Positions 1 through 10,439 of a DNA stretch of 64,000 bases are shown here, piece by piece. Each line of letters starts with the position of its first letter. Position 1 is the first letter of the stretch. Where the stretch lies: the NCBI GenBank assembly GCA_001642415.1, contig LTDK01000066.1, positions 1 to 64,000 of the forward strand, written 5' to 3'. Position numbers and translations under genes: made by a program. The stretch is from Nematocida ironsii. Lineage: Eukaryota > Microsporidia. The notes beneath the pieces are model-generated. The model saw only the letters and a list, made by a program, of their open reading frames with translations, did not search any database and had not been told where the DNA came from.

Positions 1-1
1 T

Positions 2-817
2 AAAAAACTGGAAGTAACAACAGACCCAGATCTTAGAATAGACACACTTGAAAACCAAGAATCTGATATATTTGGGAAATTGCATCTAAAAATTTATAAT
101 AATTATAACCATGTAGTAAACTTAACTATGAACTTTAGTGCCACTGAATTAACTGCTAAATGTGATGATATATATGAGGTTATGTGTGAAACTGGCGACC
201 ATTCTGAGTTAACCTCATGTTTTAACTACCTACTTTGCATAGACCAACGGTTTAAAAAATCGAAAACTCTTGATAGTACTCGTGATCTAATGTTGGATTA
301 CATTATATACAAACTAAATAGATTAGATAATATCCTATATGGAGAAGCAAGGCCATACCATGTTAAAAAACCCACGCATATCACATTCATTAGTAATGAA
401 TTAAATCGAAATAGGCTATTTTCATGTGGAAGAATTCTGTATACAGCGGATAAAAGGCTGCTAGTACAATCTCTTTACTTATCTCAATATGATAAAAAAC
501 GCCCGAATTATTTCATTGGTAGAAATATTATTATTAATATTGTAGGAAGTATGTTAAATTTCAAAACAAGCGCAATAGATAGGGTAATTTATGCTATTGA
601 TGCCAATTGGGGGATTGACCGCTTTAATGATAATATAATAATGGATGAAAAGGTTTATTCGAAATTAAAGCCTGGTATTGAAGCTATAAGAGTGGAATCC
701 GAATCAGAATCGGATGATAGTTCAGATAGTGATTCAGATGATGATTCAGATAGTGATTTAGATAGTAATTCGGATGATGATTCAGATAGTGATTCAGATG
801 ATAATCCAGATGAATAA
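2..817 (+). CDS. 3' part of an unrecognised protein with Asp/Ser tail
   Basis: The reading frame is open from the first bases of the window to a TAA at 815-817, so the gene begins outside the window. The first possible in-window start is only a TTG at 80, which I do not accept. About 270 codons are visible. The body is polar with no motif that I recognise. The last 40 or so residues are almost only Asp, Ser and Glu, encoded by imperfect copies of gattcagatagt/gattcagatgat. Such an acidic tail could be a binding surface or simple repeat expansion. No function is proposed. Confidence 0.75.
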   Translation, partial: KKLEVTTDPDLRIDTLENQESDIFGKLHLKIYNNYNHVVNLTMNFSATELTAKCDDIYEVMCETGDHSELTSCFNYLLCIDQRFKKSKTLDSTRDLMLDYIIYKLNRLDNILYGEARPYHVKKPTHITFISNELNRNRLFSCGRILYTADKRLLVQSLYLSQYDKKRPNYFIGRNIIINIVGSMLNFKTSAIDRVIYAIDANWGIDRFNDNIIMDEKVYSKLKPGIEAIRVESESESDDSSDSDSDDDSDSDLDSNSDDDSDSDSDDNPDE

Positions 818-1992
818 GGGGGTTATGTTATATCCTAAGTGCATATACACTTCATATGTTTGTGTACTAAGCTATATAATATATCCAGAGTGACTTAAAA
901 AAAGTGACAATTTCTGGCTATGTTATATAAATATAACCAGAAAATACACAGAGAGACTTTTGCTTTATACTAACCAGTAGTGGTTGCATTTTATCAAATA
1001 TGCTAACTATTATTGAATAGTATAACAATAAAAGAAATAATACAGAATAGATAGTTTTTCTTAATTATAAGTGGCATGTAACTTGAATTAGTCCTACAGC
1101 CTTTTAATACTTTATTAATATGATTAAATTCTTCTATCACTAGTTTATTTATATCTCAGAAGTTTCTACTATTATTTTATTTATATCTCAGAAGTTTCTG
1201 CTATTATTTTTTATTCTTTCTTATAAGGCCATTCTATACTATTTAAACTTAATAAGGAATAGTGTTGTCATAAAATAATATGCTAATTATACTGTGAAGT
1301 ATATAAAAGTCAAGTCATACAAACATATTTTACTTCTATTAATGAAATATCTAGTAGTTAATGTTTAAAAATAGGAATAAGAACAAATCATTTATATTTG
1401 TATTCTTGTTATAATTATAATGCAATGCAGACTGTCGTACAATATTGTTTTCTATTTCTAATTAGTTATATACTTCTGTTTCTGTATTTCTCATATAAAT
1501 CTGTCTTTCTAATATATTATTGCTATAATCCATCTGCATTATTTTTACAATAATTTCTATTTCTGTATTTCTTTATTTTTTTATAAACTCATTCACTGAA
1601 GACATTTAAATTTTATAGCTTTATAAGAATATTTAAAATTCATTTTTATTATAAATAGTTAGAATTTATATACTTATGTATATACACTTAATATACAAAT
1701 GATTAATTGAAAAATACACATAGACAGTAAATATCTGAGTATAAAATTAAATATTTATGGTTATATTAGGCATTATACAACTAAAATAGCTTTAATTAAC
1801 TTCTGGGTATAATATATAAATACTTCTTAAGCCAATATAAATAAGGAATGGGTGTGTTTCTGAATGAGATAGTCTAAAATATTTATGATTCTTGATAAAA
1901 TTACTTTATTTTAGGTATTAAAAAGAATTATTTCTATGAATTATTGACTTAAAGGAAGCAAATAATTTTGAGTTATCGGGTATACAGTAAGT
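818..1992. other. A+T-rich gap without a recognised gene
   Basis: About 1.2 kb between two convergent genes. All frames are heavily interrupted. It contains one TATAACCAGAAA site (932-943), part of a motif family that recurs in the window, and one short tandem repeat (listed separately). I see no tRNA or structured RNA. Confidence 0.6.
1147..1210. repeat. Two-copy tandem repeat, 32-base unit
   Basis: Positions 1147-1178 and 1179-1210 are the same 32 bases (beginning atttatatctcagaagtttc) with one difference, A to G. It lies in non-coding DNA and looks like a local slippage duplication. Confidence 0.85.
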
Positions 1993-3468
1993 TTATATCT
2001 GTGCTTTAAGAATTTCTTCTTCTGAATCTTCTTTATCATTGGGTGTATCTGAACCATTTTTAAGAATTTCTTCTATCTTAGTGACAAGATCTGAAATATG
2101 AACACATACCTTTTCTCTGTTATTCTTACTTCCCCAAATGATTTGGTACTTTTCTTCTTCTATTTCTTTTCTTCCTATAAGCACCAGAACATCTACACCT
2201 GCGGATTCTGCATATTCACTGTGCCTAGTGAAATTTCCAGATTCTCCCATAAAGTACTCAGTGTTTATCCCATTATTCCGTAAATAAGTACACATTCGAA
2301 TTCTTTCTTCTAAAAGATTGGAACCAACTGAGCATACCATAACCTGTGTGGGCGTCTTCTTGTCATTTGCACTTACAACACTGAATAATCGGCTTACACC
2401 CAGACTGATTCCTACACATCTGATTTCTTCTGTATTTTTGTTTTTATTTGTTGGCTTTTTCTTATTTTTCACTTTTAGCTTAGTATTAAGATCCTGCGCA
2501 AGAGCCGGGTCTTCAGAGTTCATGGATAGTATATTATTAACAAGCCCATCATATCTGCCTCCTGCCACTAGTGTTCCTTCTAGTCCAACATATCCTCCTT
2601 CTAATAATATTCCAGTGTAATAATCTAATCCTCTAATTAGACTCACATCAAGAACAATTTTATCGTCTACACCATATACAGCAAGCAGCTCTTGTAATCT
2701 TTCCAGGTCCTTTATTGCCTCCTTTCCCATTTGTGTCTGTCCTATCTCATTCTCTTTAATTGCACTCAGAACTTTAAAAGACCCTTTAATACAAATTGCT
2801 TCTTTTATCTTGGCAATAGATTCAACAGAAGCTCCTTTTCCTATCATTTCCTCAGAAACTTCTTCCCATGACATTTTGTCTAGTTTGTCAATGGCACTGC
2901 CAATTGGTCCACATAAAGATTTTTCTATACCGCACACTTCCATTAAACTATCCACTAATTTTTTGTGGTTTAGTCGGATGTACACTGTATTATTTCCTCC
3001 CAGCACATCTTTTGAAAAGTTATCCAAAATAGTGCAGGCAGTGCTAACTATCTCAGAATCAGCTGCCATATGCGCGTACTCTCCAATAATATCAAAGTCA
3101 CTTTGGTAAAACTCTCTATACCTTCCCTTGGCTAAAGCAGGCTGGTCTCTTCTAAACACCTTTGCCGTATGGTACCTCTTCATTTTTACAGTCTTTGTCA
3201 TTGCCAAATATCTAGCTAAAGGAACTGTTAGATCGTACCGCAGTGCACACATTTCACCCCCCTGATCTGCCAGATCATAAATAAGCTTGGAGTCTTCTCC
3301 ATATTTATTCATTAGAATAGATTTTATTTCAAATGTGGGTGTGTCAAAAGGAACTCCTCCCCTTTTCCTGTAAATATTCTCTACCTCCTGAATAATCCTG
3401 TCAAGCACCATTTTGTCCTGTCCAAAATAGTCTCGGGTACCCTTTGCTGTTTTAATTAACTGGTCCAT
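1993..3468 (-). CDS. HTS1: Histidyl-tRNA synthetase
   Basis: This protein of 491 residues charges tRNA-His with histidine in the cytosol. It has the full class II set: the KGTRDYFG start, motif 2 at about residues 103-128 (FRRDQPALAKGRYREFYQSD), the HisA box GLDYYTG near 280, the HisB box GGRYDGLV near 303, motif 3 (GISLGVSRLF) near 353, and a C-terminal anticodon-binding domain. A Lys-rich insert lies at about 331-346, between HisB and motif 3. The ATG at 3468 is the natural start. The next gene starts 24 bases away on the other strand, so the two share a promoter region. Identification is secure. Confidence 0.97.
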   Translation of the reverse strand: MDQLIKTAKGTRDYFGQDKMVLDRIIQEVENIYRKRGGVPFDTPTFEIKSILMNKYGEDSKLIYDLADQGGEMCALRYDLTVPLARYLAMTKTVKMKRYHTAKVFRRDQPALAKGRYREFYQSDFDIIGEYAHMAADSEIVSTACTILDNFSKDVLGGNNTVYIRLNHKKLVDSLMEVCGIEKSLCGPIGSAIDKLDKMSWEEVSEEMIGKGASVESIAKIKEAICIKGSFKVLSAIKENEIGQTQMGKEAIKDLERLQELLAVYGVDDKIVLDVSLIRGLDYYTGILLEGGYVGLEGTLVAGGRYDGLVNNILSMNSEDPALAQDLNTKLKVKNKKKPTNKNKNTEEIRCVGISLGVSRLFSVVSANDKKTPTQVMVCSVGSNLLEERIRMCTYLRNNGINTEYFMGESGNFTRHSEYAESAGVDVLVLIGRKEIEEEKYQIIWGSKNNREKVCVHISDLVTKIEEILKNGSDTPNDKEDSEEEILKAQI

Positions 3469-3492
3469 AATAAAAAAGAATTTTCAGAATAT

Positions 3493-4359
3493 ATGAACGC
3501 ATGCGCACGATTGGTCTCTCTTCACCAAGACCTCGCAGAACTTAATGAAAAGACAGAAAAAACAAAAATAACGATCAAAAAAACACTGAAAGAAATCCGG
3601 GCAGCAGACAAATTAACACAAAAAGACAAAGCAATAATAGAAAAGGTTAAAGCAGAAGTCTCGACCTCTAAAATTCTTGAGCTTTCACTGGGCACAAATG
3701 AAGTCAAACTGCCAGAGAAATTGAAGTACAAGTACAAAAGTGACTATGAAAAATTTAAGCTAACTTCAACAATTACTGTTACAATTTTAACCCTTTTAAA
3801 CCTTCTAGTATTTCAAAACAAGATAATGGACACAATCCAGATACTCATACAAATATACATATACTCTACCCTCACAATACGAGAGCATATTCTAATTAAT
3901 AATGGAAGTAATATAAAGATGTGGTGGATAATCCATCATTACATTTGTATTATTATTACAGGAATGATGCTGACCTGTCCAGAAGAATCATTTTCTTTCA
4001 TTAGAGTTCCCGTGCTTAAGTTTTTATTTGTACTCTCTTGTTCACAGGTCGTGCAGTACCAATACCAAATGAGAAGGCTTTACATCCATCGAGCTATAAA
4101 AAAAGCAGACCCACTGGAAATAACAAGTGATGTAATGAATGTGTCTTTAATGGCAAATTTATGGGTAGCTGTTGGTATTTTAGTCCTATTTCAATTTATT
4201 CAAATGTACGTATCTTATTACATATATACATTGCATGTGATCCATCAATGGAAGAATTATCAGCCACTGATAGGTGCACTGCTTATATGCGCTATGTCAT
4301 TTGGAAATACTTTTACTATCTTTTACACTTGTTATAATAAAGGAGTTGCTCCTAAATAG
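3493..4359 (+). CDS. TMEM120 family membrane protein
   Basis: 288 residues. The first 75 or so form a charged helical segment, followed by about six hydrophobic spans. It matches the TMEM120 (TMPIT) family at two blocks: KSDYEKFKL just before the first span, and TLTIREHILINNGSNIKMWW with IHHY following. The family consists of coenzyme-A-binding, ELOVL-fold proteins of the nuclear envelope and ER in animals, linked to lipid metabolism; the role here is inferred. The start ATG at 3493 is 24 bases from the divergent HisRS gene. The order of coiled region then spans agrees with the family, and the length is only slightly short. Confidence 0.92.
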   Translation: MNACARLVSLHQDLAELNEKTEKTKITIKKTLKEIRAADKLTQKDKAIIEKVKAEVSTSKILELSLGTNEVKLPEKLKYKYKSDYEKFKLTSTITVTILTLLNLLVFQNKIMDTIQILIQIYIYSTLTIREHILINNGSNIKMWWIIHHYICIIITGMMLTCPEESFSFIRVPVLKFLFVLSCSQVVQYQYQMRRLYIHRAIKKADPLEITSDVMNVSLMANLWVAVGILVLFQFIQMYVSYYIYTLHVIHQWKNYQPLIGALLICAMSFGNTFTIFYTCYNKGVAPK

Positions 4360-5004
4360 AGGAAACACCCAAATATGCAGTTTTATTGTTCTGTTCATTT
4401 GTTTTATTTAAATATTTATTCAGCGTGTATACACGTCTGATTATTACATTTAAATATAAAATTACGTAGAATTTATTTTTAGAGTTTTATAAATATTTGA
4501 GAAATATCTGAAATTATGCCGAATCGACCTAATTTCTGCTAATACCAGTAAGAATTCATTTTAAATTCTAGACACATCTAATAAGTATATAATACAGGAA
4601 GTATATTATTTACTTATGGTTATATTCGTATACGTTATTACTAAGATTTTTGACTGTATATAAATATTAAATAGATATCTTACATTAATTTATGGGTGTG
4701 TAGATATTTCTATTTGTATTAATTATACAGCCATGTGTTCTTATACTACCACTTATACTATTATTTATTAGAGTTTGTTATTATTGCTTTAAAGGTGTAA
4801 AAATTCTATTTTTGATGCATATAAATATTTCTACATATAGAAATGGCGATTATTTAGTCTATTTTAGGCATAATTACAGTGTATAATTCTATTTATGTTG
4901 TAATACTTAATTATCTTTTGCTATATTTTGAAAATAGTGAAAATATAAAAATATCCCGCGCCCGCCATTTTTTCTTTATATCCCGGGTATGGGTGTTTAT
5001 ACCC
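4360..5004. other. Gap with G+C-rich patch before the next gene
   Basis: About 640 bases, A+T-rich and without a credible gene. The last 50 bases are unlike the rest: a CCCGCGCCCGCC patch at about 4954-4966, a CCCGGG at 4983-4988, and TTTATACCC directly before the ATG at 5005. CCC-type signals next to start codons have been described for microsporidia, so this may be the promoter and start region of the following gene. Confidence 0.4.
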
Positions 5005-6087
5005 ATGGAAAGTACATATGAAGAGTCTGCAGGTAAATTAGCCATGCAGTACAGTGACGACTGCTGCCCGCCCTCACCACAATCCCATATTGACTTTGAT
5101 GAAACAATTATCAAAAAACGAAGGACAAAGAAAAGAAAGACTCTTCCCAAATATGTTGTATACAAGGACTTAACTGAAAGAGAAGAGACCAAGCTGACTC
5201 CAAGACAGCTTCTGATGATAATGAAGAAAAAAGGGATTATAACAGACGGAGTAAAGGAGCTTGACAGAGAAACGACCGAAATATTTCCTGGTGTAATTCC
5301 ATGCAGGAAGAATAAAAAAGAGGAAAATTCTGTGGATAGCAGTGAAGAGATGCCAGAAATCACAGTAGCCCCCGAGAAGAGAATAAATGACAAAAAAAAG
5401 ACAATAACAGACAAATTACAAGAAGTAAAGGAGAAAAAGTCCATAAAGAAGAAAGAAAAAAACTCTGAAATGGCAGACATAAGCAAGAATAAAGAAAAAT
5501 CGTGTATAGAAACCGTAAAAACAAGGATACGCATAGAGAAGGGAATAGTGAAGAAAATATTAGAGGAAACCTCTGATGTTAAAGTGATGGCAAAAGAGGC
5601 TGAGAAAGGCAGTTCAGTAGAGCCATTAAAGCATGTAAATATAAAAATATCAGCAGAATCACCCAAGCTATTAAAAACAAATGAGAATAAAAACAATATA
5701 ATACCAGAGAAAAGCATTACAGAGCCACCAGTAGATATAATAAAAAGAGTGGATCCTTTCCGTATTATAGTAAAGATGCGCCTTCTTCCATCGGATAATA
5801 AAATAAAACATGAGAACTGCGGTTCAGTAGTAATTCAAGTATCACAGGGTATAGAAGAGACTAAGTATGAAGTGTACGCTGAATTATTAGCAGATATGAA
5901 AAGAGAAATAGCGCAGCACACGTGCACTATACGGCCACTATTAAGTTCTATTATAAAAAGACTAAGTACAGTCTTAGAAAGGCCTGGAGAGCACGCACAC
6001 ATGGCAACCACTGATGCACTGCAGAAAGTGGTAATGACGTATAAAAATATAACACAAAACCGCAAACACTGCTGTATAGGGCAATAA
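5005..6087 (+). CDS. Unrecognised basic, Lys/Glu-rich protein
   Basis: 360 residues. I start it at ATG 5005: the frame is open further upstream but contains no earlier ATG. The region from residue 30 to about 230 is very rich in Lys and Glu and probably disordered or helical, with basic clusters (KKRRTKKRKT near residue 33) that could be nuclear localisation signals. The last 110 residues are more regular and probably folded. The protein ends in CCIGQ, a cysteine pair near the end that is not a standard CaaX box. I do not recognise the family. The direct TATACCC before the ATG is also seen at the cyclophilin gene. Confidence 0.75.
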   Translation: MESTYEESAGKLAMQYSDDCCPPSPQSHIDFDETIIKKRRTKKRKTLPKYVVYKDLTEREETKLTPRQLLMIMKKKGIITDGVKELDRETTEIFPGVIPCRKNKKEENSVDSSEEMPEITVAPEKRINDKKKTITDKLQEVKEKKSIKKKEKNSEMADISKNKEKSCIETVKTRIRIEKGIVKKILEETSDVKVMAKEAEKGSSVEPLKHVNIKISAESPKLLKTNENKNNIIPEKSITEPPVDIIKRVDPFRIIVKMRLLPSDNKIKHENCGSVVIQVSQGIEETKYEVYAELLADMKREIAQHTCTIRPLLSSIIKRLSTVLERPGEHAHMATTDALQKVVMTYKNITQNRKHCCIGQ

Positions 6088-6260
6088 ATAAGTACGCCCA
6101 TTAGGATAGCTGTTAAATAAATATAGAATAATAATAATTTTTCATTTTTAGCAAAAAGGTAATTATTCTTAAATAACAAATATAAATAGCATTATATATT
6201 AAAATTCATGTTAATAGTTAAATAAACCAACTGCCTTTGTTAGTAAACCGGTTATTTTTA

Positions 6261-7877
6261 TTAAAGTTCAGTTGTTATTTCTTTCTTTTTTTGATTATTA
6301 TGTATAGAAGTATTTGGCACTGCATACGTACGTGCTTTTGTTATGTATTTTTTGGGGTTTTTAATGAATTTCGTAGTTTTTTTAATTGAATCTGAATTTG
6401 TAGGAGTATTGGATATTTCTTTTTTTAAATTGTTATTGTTAATGGAAATAATTGTATTTAGGTCATTTTCAAGTTTTTCTGTATATTGGTATAGATCTAA
6501 TTTCTCGTACTCGGGAAGAACTTTTTTGTAGTTTTGGATGGTAGTGGATATATTCCATAGATTGCTTACACCATTTTCAAATTCTTTCTTACTAAAAAAT
6601 TTCTTGTCTTTTGCCTTTGCATTTATATAGTTTGCTTTCTTGTATAGACTCAATACAATTTCTCGCATTAGTTCTACTGCAACTGTTGCAAGCTGTAATA
6701 CATTTTCTTGGATATGCATGATTTTATCATGGATTTGTATGGTATCAGTGGCTACAATTTCATTTTTTAGGAGAAGAACCTGTTTACATACTTTATTAAC
6801 CCCATTATTTTTCAGACATTCCATGTAAGTATTATTACTTATATTTATACTGGATAAATTATATTGGGTTTCTTCTAAAACAGATACTAAGAGCTTAAGC
6901 AATTCATTTATCTGTGAAACAAAAGAGCAATTTTTAAGCCTCCAAGCAAATAAATACTGCTGATGCATTGGTTCCTCACTAATTTTATTGGCTGGGCTTT
7001 TTGGTTTAGAACCAGATTCTACATCATGCATATTTAAGTATGAAATTAGTTTGGCTTTTGTATGAATATTAAATTCTTTTTGTGCGGCTACAAATAAGTA
7101 TATCTGATTAGACAAGTAGGCAAAGAATCTGTATATATCTTGACAGGTTTTGTCAAATGTTTTACTAGCATCTTTTAAGACGCCACTATCTTTATCTTTT
7201 ATCATTTTAAAATACTTTTTAGATGAACCATATTTTAGTAAGTCATTAAAGCTAAATTCTAAAAATATATGAGGTGATTGTGTAAGACTTAAGAAGTACT
7301 TAGCCATATTTTCTTGGTCCAATATGAGATTTTCAAAAGTATCCTTATTATTTGAATCTATTGATACATATTTACACATGTCTATTATATTTGTAAAATC
7401 TTTTATAATTAGCGCATAGTAGTTTTCAATGCATGGTGTGAGTATGGGAATATCTACTAGTTTATATCCTGTAGACTTACTACTAGTAGATAAATTTTTG
7501 GATAAATCCTTACTTTCAATTGCTGCATATATGTTTTTATTTACAACAGATGACTGGTTGCTTTCATTTTGACTGGTTTTTATTTCTGGATTACTAAGTT
7601 CTGAATTGATTGGTTTTTTCGATGAGGCAGTCTTATATTCTTTATTTAGAAATAAATCTATACTGCACTGAATTTCATCATTTGCCTTTTTTAAATTACA
7701 AATTAAACATTCTTCGTTCTCCATAAAGTTAATAAATTCATTTAGTTTAATTTCAATATTTGCCTTCTCATTGTCTGGATCAGCCGCTACTTCTTTTTGG
7801 TTATTATCTGTGTATACCAAAGAAAGCTTTATAATAAGTATTCCAATAGCAAATATGTATTTTGTATTTTTTCTCAT
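6261..7877 (-). CDS. Secreted paralogue A, unrecognised family
   Basis: 538 residues beginning with a basic-hydrophobic signal peptide (KYIFAIGILIIKLSLVYT, residues 6-23), then an acidic polar protein with no other membrane span. It is a clear paralogue of the protein at 8556-10007: the signal peptides differ at only a few positions, and blocks such as KLVDIPILTPCIENYY, MAKYFLSL and FAWRLKNCSF have counterparts there. Expected to enter the secretory pathway. In an intracellular parasite this could mean the spore surface or the host cell, but that is inference. No catalytic motif is visible. The C-terminal tail is Lys- and Thr-rich. Confidence 0.85.
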   Translation of the reverse strand: MRKNTKYIFAIGILIIKLSLVYTDNNQKEVAADPDNEKANIEIKLNEFINFMENEECLICNLKKANDEIQCSIDLFLNKEYKTASSKKPINSELSNPEIKTSQNESNQSSVVNKNIYAAIESKDLSKNLSTSSKSTGYKLVDIPILTPCIENYYALIIKDFTNIIDMCKYVSIDSNNKDTFENLILDQENMAKYFLSLTQSPHIFLEFSFNDLLKYGSSKKYFKMIKDKDSGVLKDASKTFDKTCQDIYRFFAYLSNQIYLFVAAQKEFNIHTKAKLISYLNMHDVESGSKPKSPANKISEEPMHQQYLFAWRLKNCSFVSQINELLKLLVSVLEETQYNLSSINISNNTYMECLKNNGVNKVCKQVLLLKNEIVATDTIQIHDKIMHIQENVLQLATVAVELMREIVLSLYKKANYINAKAKDKKFFSKKEFENGVSNLWNISTTIQNYKKVLPEYEKLDLYQYTEKLENDLNTIISINNNNLKKEISNTPTNSDSIKKTTKFIKNPKKYITKARTYAVPNTSIHNNQKKKEITTEL

Positions 7878-7990
7878 ATCTTTTAGATTATTTCTGCTAT
7901 TTATAGATTAAAAGAAATATGACAGATTGAATTAAATTGTAGTTATTATAGGGTATTAAATTGAATATGTCATATTTATATGTGTTGACA
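7878..7990 (-). promoter_or_regulatory. Conserved upstream flank of secreted paralogue A
   Basis: The 100 or so bases before the ATG are nearly the same as those before paralogue B (10008-10110). They share ttgaattaaattgtagttat followed by tatagggtatt, then aattgaatatgtcat and a ttgacac. Conservation is at least as good as in the coding DNA, which fits a kept promoter or a recent duplication that included it. Confidence 0.55.
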
Positions 7991-8555
7991 CTATCACTCA
8001 GGGGTGATGCTCCCATGCTAATCCATATGTATACCAATGGGATGATATATTCAAACAAAGACAGATACCACAAAGTAACTCACCAACTTCTGGTTATTTA
8101 ATCAAAGCACTTTCTCTAATTTAGAGAAGACTCAAATAAATATTAATGATAAATTTCAGCGCCTGGTCTAGCACATATATGGCACCAGGAATAGAAATTC
8201 TTGCAAACTTAGGCCAATTTCTAAATATAATAAAGCGCCCTTCCTCTTCAATCTCTTTATCTATCATTGGTCACACAGCAGGGTAGCAATTGGGTTACTT
8301 CTTGTGAGTAGTTTATTATGTAAAAATAATTTTAAATTCAATAAACTTGTTACTTATGAATATGCTAATTATTCTTGAATTACTTTGACAAAAGAGCAAT
8401 AAAACACTGTATAAATAACACTTTATATTAAAGTGCTTGTTATTAGTTAAATATGCCAATAAATTTTGTTAATAAAGTGGTTATTTTGTTAAAAACAGTT
8501 TTAAACTCTTTTTTATTGATTACTCTGTAATTGATCGACTGTAGTGCCTTCTTCT
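7991..8555. other. Gap between the tandem secreted genes
   Basis: About 560 bases. The part near 8400-8515 is a diverged copy of the sequence after paralogue A (about 6180-6275), so the duplicated unit included its 3' flank. The part from about 7990 to 8330 is less A+T-rich but has no open frame of note and no RNA that I can recognise. Confidence 0.5.
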
Positions 8556-10007
8556 TTAACTTTTTTTCTTATTGTCGAGTTCTATTAAGTCTTTTTCAAG
8601 TCTTGCAGTATACTCATCAATAGATAAACCTTGATATTCAACAGGAATATTTATACACTTCTTGATGACAGCGGCTACATTCCATAGATTCAGTATGTTT
8701 TTTTCAAGATTACTCGGGTAATTAGGATTATTCTGATTTCTTTTTGTAATTTCTATAGCTTTTGCATTTTTATGTAGAGTTAATGAAATTGTCTTCATTA
8801 ATTTTAATATACTAATCCCTATAGATAATATATCATCACGAATTTTTAAGATTTGCTCGGGTTCTTGGAAGAGTTCTTTACTTTTAATTTCGTTTTCTAG
8901 AAGATTAAATATTTTGTATACTTTTTTAAAAGAATCTTGTATTTTATCTTTTTTAGAACTATCTTTTTCCAGTTCGATTCCAGACAAATCCCAGTTATTC
9001 ATGGATAATATAAGATCTATTATCACAAACCATTCGTGTGCTTGGAGAATAAATGCATAAGTTTTAGCTCTCCATGCACAGAAACACTGTTGACTTCTTA
9101 TTAAAAACACAGTGATCTCTTTAGCTTGACTATGGCTATATGGGATAATCTCTAATGAAGTTGTAGTTGTATTTGGCTTTTTCTCTATATATACCGCAAA
9201 TTCTTTCTCTGGCTCCATAAATTCATATATCTTGTTAGATACGTAAGCAAAGAACCTACATGCTTCATGGCTAGCATTATCAAAGACTTTCATAAGACTA
9301 TTTAACTCATCTTTACTTTTAGCATATTTTATCATTTCTATGTATTTGTCGGGTGATTTGTGCTTTAGTAAGTCATTGAAGTCAAACTTTGAAAATATGT
9401 AGGGAGTACTTATAAGACTTAAGAAATACTTGGCCATGCCTTCTGGGCGAAATAAGAAAGAATTGTAACTTGTGGAGGGGTCTTTAACAGCTGCCATAGA
9501 TGCAGAAATGATTATTATACGTCTCAAGTCATCTACAACTTCTTTATAGTAAGCTTCAATATGTGATGTAAGCACAGGAATGTCTACTATTTTATAGTTT
9601 GCAGTTATTTTCGTACCAGATATATTTTTGATTATATTTCCCTCCTCAATTACTTTGTATATGCTCTGATATATAATAGATGGTTGAACATTTTTGGTTA
9701 CAGCATTTTCTGTGCTTGGATTAGCAGATTCTAAGCTAGTGGACTCTTTTGAAGAGTCATTTGTAAATTTATTTTTATTTAGATAGAAGTTCATATAGCT
9801 CTGAATTTCATCATTTAATCCTTTTAAGAAATCAATGCTTACGTTTTTTCTTTCTATAATTTCTATAATTTCACCTGACATATTCTCACTATTATCTTCC
9901 TGTTTGCTTGGTTCGAATTCTTCTTTTTGTTCACTAGCTGTGTATACCAACGAAAGCTTTATAATAAGCATTCCAATAATAAATATGTATTTTGTACTTC
10001 TTCTCAT
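8556..10007 (-). CDS. Secreted paralogue B, unrecognised family
   Basis: 483 residues with an N-terminal signal peptide (KYIFIIGMLIIKLSLVYT). Same family and same strand as the gene at 6261-7877, which lies 678 bases downstream. Shared blocks include YKIVDIPVLTSHIEAYY, GMAKYFLSLISTP and CFCAWRAKTYAF. It is shorter, lacking the Lys-rich tail of paralogue A. The coding sequences have diverged clearly, yet the region before the ATG has not, so expression is probably still shared. No enzyme motif is visible; the function is unknown. Confidence 0.85.
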   Translation of the reverse strand: MRRSTKYIFIIGMLIIKLSLVYTASEQKEEFEPSKQEDNSENMSGEIIEIIERKNVSIDFLKGLNDEIQSYMNFYLNKNKFTNDSSKESTSLESANPSTENAVTKNVQPSIIYQSIYKVIEEGNIIKNISGTKITANYKIVDIPVLTSHIEAYYKEVVDDLRRIIIISASMAAVKDPSTSYNSFLFRPEGMAKYFLSLISTPYIFSKFDFNDLLKHKSPDKYIEMIKYAKSKDELNSLMKVFDNASHEACRFFAYVSNKIYEFMEPEKEFAVYIEKKPNTTTTSLEIIPYSHSQAKEITVFLIRSQQCFCAWRAKTYAFILQAHEWFVIIDLILSMNNWDLSGIELEKDSSKKDKIQDSFKKVYKIFNLLENEIKSKELFQEPEQILKIRDDILSIGISILKLMKTISLTLHKNAKAIEITKRNQNNPNYPSNLEKNILNLWNVAAVIKKCINIPVEYQGLSIDEYTARLEKDLIELDNKKKS

Positions 10008-10110
10008 ATCTTTTAGATTCTCTCTTCTATTTATAGATTAGAATGGGTATGACAGGTTGAATTAAATTGTAGTTATTATAGGGTATTGAATTGAATATGT
10101 CATTTTAAGG
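10008..10110 (-). promoter_or_regulatory. Conserved upstream flank of secreted paralogue B
   Basis: Counterpart of 7878-7990. It has the same order of blocks: atatcttttagatt next to the ATG, ctatttatagatta, then gaattaaattgtagttatta, agggtatt, aattgaatatgtcat and ttgacac. I infer a common promoter. Confidence 0.55.
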
Positions 10111-10439
10111 GGGATTGACACGAATTTATTAAAATTTATTTCTTTTTTAAAATTTATAAGAATTAAAATAGTATTCATTTATATTTTCTGTATGCCATAC
10201 TGAATTGAGTTTATTTCTGAATGTATTAGACGTATTTAAATATTTTATTATTTCTGTCTTTATATAAATTTGAATATACATTGCCTGTTGACTTTATGTA
10301 TGTAGAGGAGAGGTCTCTACGAATATTATAGTTTTAGTTGTTATTAGGCATACGGATACTATGCGGTTTTTAGAAGTAACATTGAATTTTATTTGATAAT
10401 GGATTAATGAAATTAAGAATTAAATTTGACAGAAGTGTC

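Noticed and set aside
4911..5717. 268-codon frame on the minus strand
   Set aside because: It mirrors the Lys/Glu-rich gene at 5005; its Phe/Ser/Leu-rich product is the usual shadow of such codons.
5005..6087. C-terminal CCIGQ considered as a prenylation signal
   Set aside because: The last four residues do not fit CaaX, as Gly replaces the second aliphatic residue.
5835..6179. 114-codon frame on the minus strand
   Set aside because: Mostly antisense to the end of the gene at 5005, with no recognisable protein.
7990..8330. Less A+T-rich stretch suspected to hold a tRNA or broken gene
   Set aside because: No cloverleaf, no GGTTCGAATCC-type box and no extended frame found.
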